Both the position numbers and the translations under genes were made by a program. Below are positions 8,654 to 18,124 of a DNA stretch of 43,689 nt, piece by piece (the first letter of the stretch is position 1; every line of letters begins with the position of its first letter). Below the pieces are notes generated by a model. The model made no database searches and was not told the origin of the DNA. It saw nothing but the letters and a program-made list of their open reading frames with translations. This DNA comes from Selenomonadaceae bacterium (GTDB lineage: Bacteria > Bacillota > Negativicutes > Selenomonadales > Selenomonadaceae). The stretch spans positions 1 to 43,689 of the forward strand of contig JAFXNB010000046.1 in the NCBI GenBank assembly GCA_017529935.1, written 5' to 3'.

Positions 8654-9033
8654 ATGAGCGTCGAAATTTTTGCCGTGAATATCGCGGCGCAACTTAATCA
8701 GCCTGTCGACGATTGGCTAAAATATACCAGTAAGCCATATATCTCCGAATTTCCTGTTGAAATAAGTTTGTCACACAGCGGAAATTGAGTTGTTTGCAGT
8801 GTCGGCGAAATCAAAAGCAGCGTTGACATTGAAATTGATTCGACTGACGCTTTGGAAATTGCCGAGCATTTTTTTTGCGCAATGAATACGAGAAAATAAT
8901 TTCTTTGATAGAAAAGTTTCGCAGGCGGCAATTTTTGATATACTGGACGCTAAAAGAAAGTCATTTCAAACTCACGGGCGCGGAAAATTTTATGCAAGCG
9001 GACTGTGAAAAAATTCTTAGGGGTTGTTGGTAA
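8654..9033 (+). pseudogene. Sfp-type 4'-phosphopantetheinyl transferase remnant
   Basis: The plus-strand frame from ATG 8654 carries the Sfp family core: SKPYISEFPVEISLSHSGN, then a TGA at 8786-8788 where the family commonly has tryptophan, then VVCSVGEIKSSVDIEID with the metal-binding D-x-E, and EIAEHFF. An 8-T run at 8869-8876 then shifts the frame by one, and the next frame continues NEYEKIISLIEK and IYWTLKESHFKLTG, the WTxKES motif. The N-terminal 60 or so residues appear deleted, and the C-terminus is cut at a TAA at 9031-9033. One nonsense, one frameshift and two terminal losses make it clearly dead. PPTases activate carrier proteins for NRPS, PKS or fatty-acid synthesis. Confidence 0.75.
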
Positions 9034-9440
9034 AATCATCGGCAAAAATTTTTTCTTAAGCGATGGCGCGGTCGTGGGCGTTTGTATCTTTGCATCAAAA
9101 TTAATTTCTTTTTCTAATACGGCAACAACAGGAGAGTAATAAATAGACTTCTTGTCGCTGGAGAGAAAATAGTCCTCGGGGCTACTGGCGAAATTGAAAG
9201 TCAAGCCGTCAAAGGGAGCGGGAGTAGGATAAGGAGGATTAATGCCGCTCAAATTTAGCATGTAACCGTCGTTGATAAGGAATTCGATACCGTGACGACC
9301 TTTTCTTCCAAAGCGAGTCCGCTGAGAGATTTGACACCATTAACCTTCGGCAGTGTTTTTGTAGAGTTTGCATTATAAGTTATGGTGTTGGCGGCGAAAT
9401 AATAACCTTTCCTTATACAGTGCCGAAAGTAAGTACGCTA
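9034..9440 (-). pseudogene. Fragment of a repeat-rich secreted or surface protein
   Basis: On the minus strand one frame gives NTITYNANSTKTLPKVNGVK and LSGLALEEKVVTVSNSL, and after a frame change another gives MLNLSGINPPYP, FDGLTFNFASSPEDYFLSSD and KKSIYYSPVVAVLEKEI. The alternating short beta-type phrases resemble repeat segments of large secreted proteins of Selenomonas-type bacteria, but I recall the pattern only loosely and cannot name the family. It has no start, no ribosome site and at least one frameshift. It directly abuts the PPTase remnant from the opposite strand, so a rearrangement junction probably lies near 9030. Confidence 0.35.
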
Positions 9441-9459
9441 CGATTAGCAACTAATACGG

Positions 9460-9500
9460 CGGCGCGATTGTCTTTGCTGATAAGTGCGGGGGATTTTTTT
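9460..9500 (+). repeat. Scar of an RTX-gene 3' end and terminator, repeated from 13239-13346
   Basis: Bases 9460-9482 are identical to 13239-13261, near the 3' end of the large RTX gene. They are followed at once by the right half of the terminator (GTGCGGGGGATTTTTT) that follows that gene at 13330-13346. About 70 nt are missing in between. This looks like what was left when an RTX paralogue was deleted here. Confidence 0.6.
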
Positions 9501-9522
9501 TTGAGAAAATTGCGGTTCGGAA

Positions 9523-9552
9523 TTGACAAAAAAAAAAAACAATTATTATAAT
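9523..9552 (+). promoter_or_regulatory. Promoter of the CAP-RTX gene with an A12 tract in the spacer
   Basis: TTGACA (9523-9528) and TATAAT (9547-9552) are both perfect consensus, with an 18-nt spacer. A run of twelve A (9528-9539) fills most of the spacer. The same design with an A11 run precedes the second RTX-repeat gene at 35190. Slippage in the run would change promoter spacing. Confidence 0.75.
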
Positions 9553-9588
9553 GCCGGAAACTCCAAACTTTAAAAGGGAGATGATTTT

Positions 9589-12500
9589 ATGTCGAAAGTG
9601 CTTCACGGCGGCGAAGGTGTCGACACGCTCAACGCCAGCTCGGACAAGGCACAACTCTACGGCTTGAAGGGCAACGACACGCTGATTAGCGACGGCAAAA
9701 GCGACGTGCTCTTAGTCGGTGGCGGCGGCGAGGACAGCTTGATTGTCATGGGCGGCGAGGCAACGTTAAGCGGCGGCGACGGCTCCGATGTCTTCGAGTT
9801 TACTTACTCCGCTGACAAAAAAGTTTCTGCGGTGATTGAAGACCTCGAGCCGTCCAAAGACAAAATCGTTGTGAACTTCATCGGCAACACTGCGCCGCAA
9901 CTTTCCAGCGTTGCAAGCGGCAATGATGTCGTGTGGAGCGACGCGGACGGCAATTTTAATCTCACGCTGAAAAGTGTTCGCGAAAACGATTACTTCGACG
10001 GCGAGGCAAGCGACGAGGCTTGGAAAGTTTTGGAACTGACCAACGCCGAACGCGAAGCCGCAAGTTTATCGCCCTTAACGATGTCGCAAGGTTTGATGAC
10101 GGGCGCGCAAACTCGTGCGGAAGAAATTAAAATCCTTGGAGAGAGCGGCGCATTGGAGAACCACGACCGCCCCGATGCCGACGGCAAACCTGACCCAAAG
10201 AAACCTTATTACACGGTGCCGGTCGACGGAAATTTGACTTTACAAGAGAAATATCACAGCTATGGTGAAAACCTCGACGGCGGCGCAGTCTCACCTGCAG
10301 AAGTCGTGGCTCAATGGATGGGCTCGGAAAAACACAAAAAAAATATCCTCGACGAAGAAGGCAAAAATTTTTCAAAGCTCGGCGTCGGCTACGTTGAAGA
10401 CCATTATGACTCGAACGAATATTATTGGACGCAGTTGTTTGCCGACAGTGTTAAATCGCCCGAACCAATCAGCGCGGCTAATCTTTCTTCCGCCGCCATG
10501 AACAGCTACACCGTTTCAAAATCTATCGCGGGCGACGACAACGCCAACACTCTTGAAAATAATTTTTACGGCGTGACGATTGACGCGCTCGGCGGAAATG
10601 ATTCAATCAACAACGCGGGCTTGAACGTCTCCATTTCGGGCGGCGCGGGCAACGACACAATCGACAGTGGCGGCTCGTTCGGAACAATCAATGCGGGCAC
10701 GGGCGACGACCAAATTAATTTATCCGACGACGCAAGAGAAATTTTAATTGAATATTTTTCGGGCGAAGGTTCAGATACTATCAGCGGCTTGAACTCGACG
10801 GACACGCTCAGCATTTCGGGTAGCAAATTCACGCCCGCGATTGACGGCGACAATATTATCGTCGGGGTCGGCTCCGATTCAATCACTCTCTTTGGCGCGG
10901 CAAGTTCGGGCGTTCAAATCGAAGGCACGCAAAGCAAAATTATTCTCGGTACTCAAAACGCCGACTCTCTCAACAACACGGACGACGCCGCGACGATTGC
11001 GGCCATGGGCAACGACGACACAATCCAAAACAGCGGGGCGAACGTTTCAATCAGCGCGGGCGCGGGCAACGATTATATCAACAACAGTAGCGAAAATATT
11101 TTATTCTTCTACGAGAGCGGCAACGATACGATTCGCGGCTTTGATGAAACTTCGACGCTTCAAGTTGCTGGCGGCACTTATTCTTCCGTCATGATTGGCA
11201 AGGATTTAATTTTGTTCGGATCCGGCTCGACAGAGTCAATTAAAATTTTGGGAGCCTCAAACTTATCTTCTATAAATATTTTCGACGCGAACAACAACCC
11301 CGTCGAAATCGGCGACGCAAAAAATATCGTCGGGACGGAACAAGCCGACAGCCTTATAAATCCTGTCGACGGCGCAACAATTCAGGCTTTCGGCGGCGAT
11401 GACACAATCCAAAACAGCGGCGACAACGTTTCAATCGTCGGCGGAGAAGGCAACGATTCTATCGTCAATAACAAAGGATATTGGGTTACAATCCATGGCG
11501 GCGCGGGTGACGACCTAATCAACAATAATCAACAACTTCGCACGGCTTATTTTCACGAGAGCGGCAATGACACAATCCAAGGCTTTAACGATTCAGACAC
11601 ACTCTATATTGGAGGTTACACGTATGAGACCGTCACAAGCGACAATGATATTATCGTAAACATAATCGGCTACTTCGAGACTGTCAGCTCCGTCATACTG
11701 AAAGATTATCCTTCTGGTCAAAAAGTTAATATCAATCCCTTTGTTGTTAATGATCCTGAGCGCGGTGAAGAAGTTTATAACAGCACAGATTCCGTATCTG
11801 TCATAGGAACAGCAAACAACGATAACCTCAACAACAGCGGCAACAACGTCACAATCGCAGGTTTAGCAGGCAATGATATGATCTTTAACGAAAGCCTTAC
11901 TTCTAATGTCACGATAGACGGCGGCGAGGGCAGTGATTTAATTTACAATAATAAAGGTGCCAATGTTTCAATAGAAGGCGGTGCCGGACATGATAATATT
12001 TACAACATGGGCGGCTTTTTCGTTACAATCAATGGTGGTGACGGACAAGATTATATTATAAATGATAGTCTCGCTTCAAATGTTTCAATCGACGGCGGCG
12101 AAGGTGATGATACCGTCCTTAACATAGACGGCAATAACTTCAGTATAAAAGGCGGCGCAGGCGACGATTATATTGGCAATTACGGCGACAACGTGACAAT
12201 CGACGGCGGCTCTGGCAACGATACCATTTCCAACACTGGCGACTCTGTGACAATCGACGGTGGCGCGGGCAATGATTCCATTTACAACTGGTTCGACGAG
12301 AACGTCAGCATCAACGGCGGCGCGGGTGACGACTTAATCAGCTTGTCGAGTAGTTCACAAAATAATTTTATTAGATACGCTGCGGGCGACGGCAACGACA
12401 CCATTTGGGGAATCAGTGCAACCGATTCGATAAGCATTGCGGGCGGAAAATACACCAGACGTTTCGACCGCAATGATGTAATTTACGAAGTTGGCGAAGG

Positions 12501-13296
12501 TTCTATAACGCTCAAGGACGGCAGAAATAAACCGCTCCCGATAATTATCGGCGAGTCGGGCACATCGGGCGGCGGCTCCGGCGGCGGCAATAGTGGCGGC
12601 AGTGGCGGCGGCAGTTCTTCAGGCAACGGAGGCGGCTCAAGCGGCCAAAGCGGCGGCAACACTTCGGGCGGTACCTCTGCCAGCGAAGGCAACACCAGCG
12701 ACGCTACAAGCGGCATGTCGGCAACGGCGGGCGTTTCAGCAAGCAATAACAACAGCGGCGGCAGCAGTAGCAGCGGCAGAATCCATAGGACGATAACTTC
12801 TTCCACGTCAACAACTCCGTCCACGCCGTCCACGTCGACAACTTCTTCCACTGTCTCCGCCCAGCTTAATGCTGACGCTTCGCAACCTAATACTCCTTCC
12901 ACGGAGACGCCAAAAATCACCTTGAATGCTCCGACCTACGCTAATAATCCCTCCGGCGAAGATGTTGTTGCTGCTATACAAAGTGGCAACGAAAACTTCA
13001 AAAAACATTGGGGCACCGAAGGCAACGACACGCTTTACGGCGGCGAGGGCGTCGATATTTTCATAAGCGGCAAAAATCAAGGCTCGGACACTTTCCTCAA
13101 CATTTCTGCGGAGGATATTGTTTATTTGAGCGACGTGACCTTGAACGACTTGATTGGCATAAAGAAAACCGGCGACACCGTTTCCATTTCGCTAAAGACG
13201 GGCAACACCATGACGATTCAAAGTTCGGATAGCGTAAGCGGCGCGATTGTCTTTGCTGATACGACGTGGCATTTCACGCACAACACGCAAGCCTAA
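9589..13296 (+). CDS. Large calcium-binding-repeat (RTX) protein with an inserted CAP domain
   Basis: This 1235-residue, acidic, cysteine-poor protein starts at ATG 9589 after GGGAG. Residues 1-100 begin with RTX-type repeats (GGEGVDTL, LKGNDTL, GGDGSDVF). Residues 145-288 are a CAP/SCP domain: LTNAEREAASLSPL, HDRPDAD, YGENLDGG, VAQWMGSEKHKKNIL and YYWTQLF. From about 300 to 980 come dozens of GGxGNDxI nonapeptide-like repeats, alternating with NSGxNVxI phrases. A Gly/Ser/Thr-rich linker spans about 985-1105, and a C-terminal domain of about 125 residues follows. There is no signal peptide, consistent with type I secretion through a C-terminal signal, as known for RTX proteins; no T1SS genes are in the window. 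Such proteins are usually surface or extracellular adhesins or S-layer-like proteins. It has its own promoter and terminator. Confidence 0.88.
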   Translation: MSKVLHGGEGVDTLNASSDKAQLYGLKGNDTLISDGKSDVLLVGGGGEDSLIVMGGEATLSGGDGSDVFEFTYSADKKVSAVIEDLEPSKDKIVVNFIGNTAPQLSSVASGNDVVWSDADGNFNLTLKSVRENDYFDGEASDEAWKVLELTNAEREAASLSPLTMSQGLMTGAQTRAEEIKILGESGALENHDRPDADGKPDPKKPYYTVPVDGNLTLQEKYHSYGENLDGGAVSPAEVVAQWMGSEKHKKNILDEEGKNFSKLGVGYVEDHYDSNEYYWTQLFADSVKSPEPISAANLSSAAMNSYTVSKSIAGDDNANTLENNFYGVTIDALGGNDSINNAGLNVSISGGAGNDTIDSGGSFGTINAGTGDDQINLSDDAREILIEYFSGEGSDTISGLNSTDTLSISGSKFTPAIDGDNIIVGVGSDSITLFGAASSGVQIEGTQSKIILGTQNADSLNNTDDAATIAAMGNDDTIQNSGANVSISAGAGNDYINNSSENILFFYESGNDTIRGFDETSTLQVAGGTYSSVMIGKDLILFGSGSTESIKILGASNLSSINIFDANNNPVEIGDAKNIVGTEQADSLINPVDGATIQAFGGDDTIQNSGDNVSIVGGEGNDSIVNNKGYWVTIHGGAGDDLINNNQQLRTAYFHESGNDTIQGFNDSDTLYIGGYTYETVTSDNDIIVNIIGYFETVSSVILKDYPSGQKVNINPFVVNDPERGEEVYNSTDSVSVIGTANNDNLNNSGNNVTIAGLAGNDMIFNESLTSNVTIDGGEGSDLIYNNKGANVSIEGGAGHDNIYNMGGFFVTINGGDGQDYIINDSLASNVSIDGGEGDDTVLNIDGNNFSIKGGAGDDYIGNYGDNVTIDGGSGNDTISNTGDSVTIDGGAGNDSIYNWFDENVSINGGAGDDLISLSSSSQNNFIRYAAGDGNDTIWGISATDSISIAGGKYTRRFDRNDVIYEVGEGSITLKDGRNKPLPIIIGESGTSGGGSGGGNSGGSGGGSSSGNGGGSSGQSGGNTSGGTSASEGNTSDATSGMSATAGVSASNNNSGGSSSSGRIHRTITSSTSTTPSTPSTSTTSSTVSAQLNADASQPNTPSTETPKITLNAPTYANNPSGEDVVAAIQSGNENFKKHWGTEGNDTLYGGEGVDIFISGKNQGSDTFLNISAEDIVYLSDVTLNDLIGIKKTGDTVSISLKTGNTMTIQSSDSVSGAIVFADTTWHFTHNTQA

Positions 13297-13316
13297 AAAA
13301 CTTTTCTAAAAAATTA

Positions 13317-13346
13317 AATCCCCTGCAAAAGTGCGGGGGATTTTTT
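13317..13346 (+). terminator. Intrinsic terminator of the CAP-RTX gene
   Basis: The stem ATCCCC-TGC pairs with GC-GGGGGAT around an AAAAGT loop and is followed by six T. It sits between convergent genes; the next gene ends at 13348. Confidence 0.8.
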
Positions 13347-13347
13347 G

Positions 13348-15027
13348 TCAGGCTTTGTAGCCGAGTTTTTTAGCTTTGTCGAAGTCGGCTTGAGCTTTGC
13401 TCGCCTCGCCCATCGATTCATAGATTTTTCCGCGATTGTAGAAAAGCCAGCCTTCGGGCGAAAGTTTAATCGCCGTGTTCATATCGGCAAGAGCTTCCTC
13501 GTAACGTTTCAAGCCCGCGTAAGCACCTGCGCGGGTATCCAAAAAATTTGCTTCGTTCGGTTTCAAGCTGATAGCTCTGTTCGCGTCAACGAGAGCCTCC
13601 TCAAATTTTCCGATTTGACAATAAGACCAAGCGCGCCCGTTGTAAGCACTCGCGTAATTTTGGTCAAGGGCAATCGCCCGCCCGTAATCGGCAATGGCTT
13701 CGTCCCAACGCTTGAGCCGCCCATAAGCAATCGCGCGATTGTGATACGGCCACGAGAATTTGGGATTAATTTCAATCGTCTTGTTGTAATCGGCAATCGC
13801 CGCCTCATAGTCTCTGAAATAATTGTTGTAAATGTTGCCGCGGTTGACAAAGATGAATTGATTATCGGGGAAAATTTTGGCGGCTTCGTTTAAAAGTTTC
13901 AGCGCAGTTTTGAAGTCGCCGCGTTCGTTGTGCGCCAAAGCCTTCTCGATAACTTTATCGCCGCCCTCGTTGGAGCGAGTCAAATTTGCGGCGCGTCGAA
14001 GGTCGGCTTCCGCTTGTTTGGTGTTGCCCAAACCGAGCATAGCCTTGCCGCGATTTTCATAGGCTTTGATGTAGTTCGGCTTGAGTTCGATAGCTTTGTC
14101 ATAATCGGCGACGGCCGCCGGCATCTGTTGCAGCCACGACTTAGCCACACCGCGATTGTTCCACGCAATGGCGTATTTCGGATTTAGATCAATAACTTTG
14201 TCGTATTCTTTGATTGCCGCGTCGTATTTTTTCTGCTGATTATAAACCCAGCCGCGCCCGAAGTAAGGCAACTCGGAATTAGGATTCAGCTGCGCCGCTT
14301 TGTTGAAGTCGTTAAGAGCCTGTTGATATTTTTTCTGCTCGATTAAAGCCCAGCCGCGATTATGCCACGCCAAAAAGTTTTCGGGATTCAAAGCAATCGC
14401 CTCGGAAAAAAGTTTCTCCGCATTTTTATGGTTGCCCTCGTCGCGGAATTTATTGCCCTCGCGCAATTTCAAATTCGACAGAAAAACTTTGTCCTCTTCG
14501 ACAATCTGTTGAGCGATAACTTTTTTCTCTTCCGTCGTCTCGGCTTTAAGATATTTTTTCTTGAGAGATTCAATTTTCTGCTCTTGTTGCTCCTCCTGCA
14601 GACGGATGACTTTTTCGCCGGAGACAAGCTTAATAAGTTCCTCCGTGTCCTTCTGCAAAAATTTCTCCACGGTGCTCGTATCAATGTCCGCCTTGACTTT
14701 CGCGCGAACGAAATAGCCCTCCGTGTCGGTTAATTGAACAACCTCGTAGGAAGTTTCAAGGACGCGCAGGACGCCGCTTGCCACGGTGATAATTTCGTCT
14801 TCAAGCTCCCGCATGTTGAGTGCTCTGGAGATGGAGTGGATATAAACGCCGGCTTTTTCGCGGGCGTCGCGCAACGCCCTTTCGCGAGCACGCTCCCGCG
14901 CCACGTTAATATCTTCCACCGCGCCCAAAACATAGTATTCGTCCGTGCCCTCGTAAGTTTCAATTTCAGCACTGGCGATTGAGCCGAAAATCAAACTTAT
15001 CAGCACCACCACTAAAAATTTTTTCAT
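13348..15027 (-). CDS. Secreted tetratricopeptide-repeat protein with an LPP20/FlgT-like N-terminal domain
   Basis: This 559-residue protein has a clear signal peptide (MKKFLVVVLISLIFGSIASA, cleavage before Glu). Residues 25-130 resemble the LPP20/FlgT-N fold: an arginine-rich helix ARERARERALRDAREKAGVY followed by GYFVRAKVKADID. A charged coiled segment with runs such as RLQEEQQEQKIESLKKKYLK follows. From about 185 to the end there are roughly eleven TPR units with the pattern A-W-x-N-R-G and A-L-x-D-F-N-K-A-x-x-L-N-P. It is probably periplasmic or outer-membrane-associated and scaffolds an envelope complex; the partner is unknown. It is convergent with the RTX gene and shares the terminator region with it. 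Confidence 0.85.
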   Translation of the reverse strand: MKKFLVVVLISLIFGSIASAEIETYEGTDEYYVLGAVEDINVARERARERALRDAREKAGVYIHSISRALNMRELEDEIITVASGVLRVLETSYEVVQLTDTEGYFVRAKVKADIDTSTVEKFLQKDTEELIKLVSGEKVIRLQEEQQEQKIESLKKKYLKAETTEEKKVIAQQIVEEDKVFLSNLKLREGNKFRDEGNHKNAEKLFSEAIALNPENFLAWHNRGWALIEQKKYQQALNDFNKAAQLNPNSELPYFGRGWVYNQQKKYDAAIKEYDKVIDLNPKYAIAWNNRGVAKSWLQQMPAAVADYDKAIELKPNYIKAYENRGKAMLGLGNTKQAEADLRRAANLTRSNEGGDKVIEKALAHNERGDFKTALKLLNEAAKIFPDNQFIFVNRGNIYNNYFRDYEAAIADYNKTIEINPKFSWPYHNRAIAYGRLKRWDEAIADYGRAIALDQNYASAYNGRAWSYCQIGKFEEALVDANRAISLKPNEANFLDTRAGAYAGLKRYEEALADMNTAIKLSPEGWLFYNRGKIYESMGEASKAQADFDKAKKLGYKA

Positions 15028-15093
15028 AAGATATCACCCGCTAAGAAAATAAAACTGACCGCAATTTTTACAAAAATTTTTCCACGCGCCGCC

Positions 15094-18069
15094 TTATGAA
15101 TTGAGATAGCGGCTGCCTTCTTCGGCGAGTTTGTCATAAAGTTCCATTGCTTCGGCGTGATGAGCCTTGATAAACGTTTCAGCGTCGCGCTTGTCCGATT
15201 CTGAAGCGTTTACGTCTCTTAGAACATTGCCCGCCATTTCAAGTTCTTTAGCAATTTTTGCAGTCTGTTCGCCGCCGATAGAAAGCGCGGTTGATTTCAA
15301 GGCGTGAACAAAAATTGTGTAGTCCTTCCAATTCCCGCTCTCGAATGCCTTTTGAATTTTGCCTTTTTTATCGTCCTTGAGGCCACAGAAAATCTCCACG
15401 ACACTTTTAAACAAATCTTCCATGCCGTCGCTGTATTTCAAGCCCATGGCTATGTTCATGTACTTGTAATCGGCTTGGGGCGGTTTATTTTCAATCGCCG
15501 CGCCGATATTAGTAGCCGACGCCTCAATTTTTTCCGCCGGCAAATATTCCAACAACATTTCCTCCAATTTATCGGGATTAATCGGTTTGGTTAAATAATT
15601 GTCGAACCCAGCCGCAATGTATTTTTCCCGCGCGCCGGAAATGGCGTTGGCAGTGAGGCAAACGGCAACGGTGCGGCAATTTGGATTATTTTTTTGCGCT
15701 CTCAATTCCTGCAAAGTTTCGATACCGTCCTTGTCCGGCATCATGTGGTCTAAAAATATAACGTCGTATTTATTTTTTTGCGTTAAAAAGATTCCCGCGT
15801 CGCCGCTGATTGCCGTGTCAATTTTAATTTTAGTCTGCTTTAAAAGATTCGTGAAAACCATAAGATTCATAGAGTTATCGTCGACGACAAGAATTTGCGC
15901 GTTCGGAGCGGTAAATTTCTCCCTATATTTTTTCCGTTCGTGCAAGCCGGCTTTATATGACGCTTCATAATCGCCCAACGGCTCCCATTTAATTACTTTT
16001 TGCTTCAGTTCAAAGGAAAATTTCGAGCCTAAGCCGTAAATACTTTCAACTTTAAGGCTACTCTTCATCAAACGCAGCAAATTTTTTGTAATCGCCATGC
16101 CCAGCCCCGTGCCTTCAACATTGCGGTGGCGTTTTTCGTCGATACGTTCAAATTCCTCGAAAAGTTTTTTCATATCTTCCGGCTTAATTCCAATGCCCGT
16201 ATCTTTGATTGAAACCAAGAGAATCACGCTGTCCGGTTCTTGCGCGGCGCGTTTGAAACTGATTGAGAACGTCACAATTCCCTTTTCCGTGTATTTTACC
16301 GCATTGGTCAGCAGATTAGTAATAACTTGCTTGATTCGGACTTCGTCGCCGCATAATATTTTCGGCAAATTTTTATCAAACTCCAGCGACAAGGCAAGCC
16401 CTTTGTTGTCCGCCTTGATTTGAATCATGTTCACCAAGTCATTAATCAGCGACGAAAGGTCGTAATCGACAGGGATAATTTCAATTTTTCCGGCTTCAAT
16501 CTTTGAAAAGTCCAGAATGTCATTGATTATGCCCAAAAGCGTGTTGCCGGCGGTCTTAATATTTTCCGCATACGATATAATTTCCGAATCGTTGCACTCA
16601 CGGATAATCGTTTCGTTCATGCCCAAAATCGCATTAATCGGCGTGCGAATTTCGTGGCTCATATTGGAAAGGAAAGACGATTTTGCTTCGCTGGCGGCAA
16701 AAGCGCGTTCCGAAAGATTGAGGAGCTCATCGCGCTCCTTTTTTTCTTTGTCAATATCTTCGATAAGCCACAGCACATTGGAGACAATTCCATTTTTTAA
16801 GCGTTGCGAGGCGATAAACCGCGCCCGCCGCCAATTTTGCTCTATATTTTGATATTCAATCGCCACGGTGTCGGAATCTTTCAAGCGATCGTTCAAAGTG
16901 TCGAGTTTTATAAAGCGGAGCATATCCTCCAGAGATATTTTGCTTACCATTTGGCGCATCGTGCTTTCTATCATGGAGCTTGCGCTTTCGTAATTTGCCT
17001 TAGGCAATTTGCTGAGAAGGGAACGCGTCGATTGTATTTCCTTAAAAGTATTTTCGATAACATTTATATCGTAAACGGACAGATAAATATTCGACAGCGA
17101 AGAAAGTTGCTCGTTAAGTTCTTTTGCCATGGTGTAGCGTTGATTCGATTTGTTGAGGATATACGAGAGAATCACCACGATTATAACCACGACGATTATT
17201 GTAATTGCCAAAAGAAATTTCAGCGGCGTAAATATTTCCGTGGCATTTTTGACGGTCAAGCACCGCCAATTATTTTCAATCTTTTCGGCATAAACGACAT
17301 AATGCGCGCCTTTATAGTCAAATTCAAAGAAATCATTGTCGGCGAAGTTTGCTTTGTTTAAAATCACAGCCCAAAAGGTGTCTTTTTCCTTTCTGTAATT
17401 CTTGCCAATCTCCGTTTTTTCCGAATGGGCAACTACCATGTCGCGGCTATCTAAAATGAATTCGTAATCCGATTTGCCCGATTTTACGGACTCCTCCGTA
17501 ATATTTTGCACTTGGTCAAGGACAATATCCATTGCCACGATACTTTTGCCGTCAACGAGCCGCTTTGAAATTGTCATGGTCATTTTTCCGGTCTGTGCGT
17601 CGAGATACGGGTCGATAAGCGTCACTTCTCCATTGTTTTGCATAGTCTGGATATACCACGGGCGTTGCGTCGGCACAAAATCCGCGTCCGGAACCCAAAG
17701 CGCGCCGTCAAGATATTCGCCGTTGATGTAGCCGTAAAGTCCGGTCGTGTTTTCAAAAACGGTGCTGGTCACAGCGATAGATTGTCCAACCAAATAATCG
17801 AGAATTTCTTTATTCGTCTTTTTATTATTGAGCATGCCGTCAATCGTGTACGCCGTCAGCTTGATAGCGTCGATACTTGTGGAAAGATATTCGCTGAGAT
17901 AATTTTTCGACTGAATGGCGGCGGTTTGTCCGTTTTTGATGATGCTTTCGCGCGTTTGATTGTAAAGCATGTTGTAATATGACAACACGATACCGACAAA
18001 GAACGCAATCACCAGCGTGTAAAACAAAAGTTTTTTTATTTTAGCGCGTTTATTTTCGCTTTGATTCAT
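15094..18069 (-). CDS. Hybrid sensor histidine kinase (dCache-HisKA-HATPase-REC-HPt)
   Basis: The start is taken as ATG 18069, after GGAGG, giving 991 residues; longer in-frame starts lack a ribosome site. Domains in order are a membrane span (about 12-32), an extracytoplasmic dCache-like sensor (RPWYIQTMQ, MTMTISKRLVDG), a second span (about 300-322), a signal-relay region, HisKA with MSHEIRTPINAI (His472), an HATPase with NLLTNAVKYTEKG, DTGIGI and GTGLGMAI, a receiver domain with FLDHMMPDKDG (Asp774), and a C-terminal HPt domain with HALKSTALSIGG (His922). All phosphorelay residues are present. No DNA-binding output domain or cognate regulator lies nearby, so its target is elsewhere. It is transcribed divergently from the trp operon. 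Confidence 0.92.
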   Translation of the reverse strand: MNQSENKRAKIKKLLFYTLVIAFFVGIVLSYYNMLYNQTRESIIKNGQTAAIQSKNYLSEYLSTSIDAIKLTAYTIDGMLNNKKTNKEILDYLVGQSIAVTSTVFENTTGLYGYINGEYLDGALWVPDADFVPTQRPWYIQTMQNNGEVTLIDPYLDAQTGKMTMTISKRLVDGKSIVAMDIVLDQVQNITEESVKSGKSDYEFILDSRDMVVAHSEKTEIGKNYRKEKDTFWAVILNKANFADNDFFEFDYKGAHYVVYAEKIENNWRCLTVKNATEIFTPLKFLLAITIIVVVIIVVILSYILNKSNQRYTMAKELNEQLSSLSNIYLSVYDINVIENTFKEIQSTRSLLSKLPKANYESASSMIESTMRQMVSKISLEDMLRFIKLDTLNDRLKDSDTVAIEYQNIEQNWRRARFIASQRLKNGIVSNVLWLIEDIDKEKKERDELLNLSERAFAASEAKSSFLSNMSHEIRTPINAILGMNETIIRECNDSEIISYAENIKTAGNTLLGIINDILDFSKIEAGKIEIIPVDYDLSSLINDLVNMIQIKADNKGLALSLEFDKNLPKILCGDEVRIKQVITNLLTNAVKYTEKGIVTFSISFKRAAQEPDSVILLVSIKDTGIGIKPEDMKKLFEEFERIDEKRHRNVEGTGLGMAITKNLLRLMKSSLKVESIYGLGSKFSFELKQKVIKWEPLGDYEASYKAGLHERKKYREKFTAPNAQILVVDDNSMNLMVFTNLLKQTKIKIDTAISGDAGIFLTQKNKYDVIFLDHMMPDKDGIETLQELRAQKNNPNCRTVAVCLTANAISGAREKYIAAGFDNYLTKPINPDKLEEMLLEYLPAEKIEASATNIGAAIENKPPQADYKYMNIAMGLKYSDGMEDLFKSVVEIFCGLKDDKKGKIQKAFESGNWKDYTIFVHALKSTALSIGGEQTAKIAKELEMAGNVLRDVNASESDKRDAETFIKAHHAEAMELYDKLAEEGSRYLNS

Positions 18070-18124
18070 AACTTCCTCCAAACCGCTATCGAAAGATTGA
18101 ATCACGGTGTGTATCTTTAAGCGA

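Noticed and set aside
8786-8788. UGA read as tryptophan (alternative code)
   Set aside because: The TGA in the PPTase remnant falls on a usual Trp position, and another TGA at 43561 also interrupts a frame. Both genes are damaged in other ways, while intact genes use TGG for Trp and TGA as a normal stop (for example hisIE).
10550-12400. Possible CRISPR-like or tandem DNA repeat array
   Set aside because: The periodicity is the coding of glycine- and aspartate-rich RTX repeats. Unit lengths and sequences vary, and the frame is open throughout.
12483-12920. Long proline/leucine-rich frame on the minus strand
   Set aside because: It is the antisense reading of the Gly/Ser/Thr-rich linker codons of the RTX gene and has no ribosome site.
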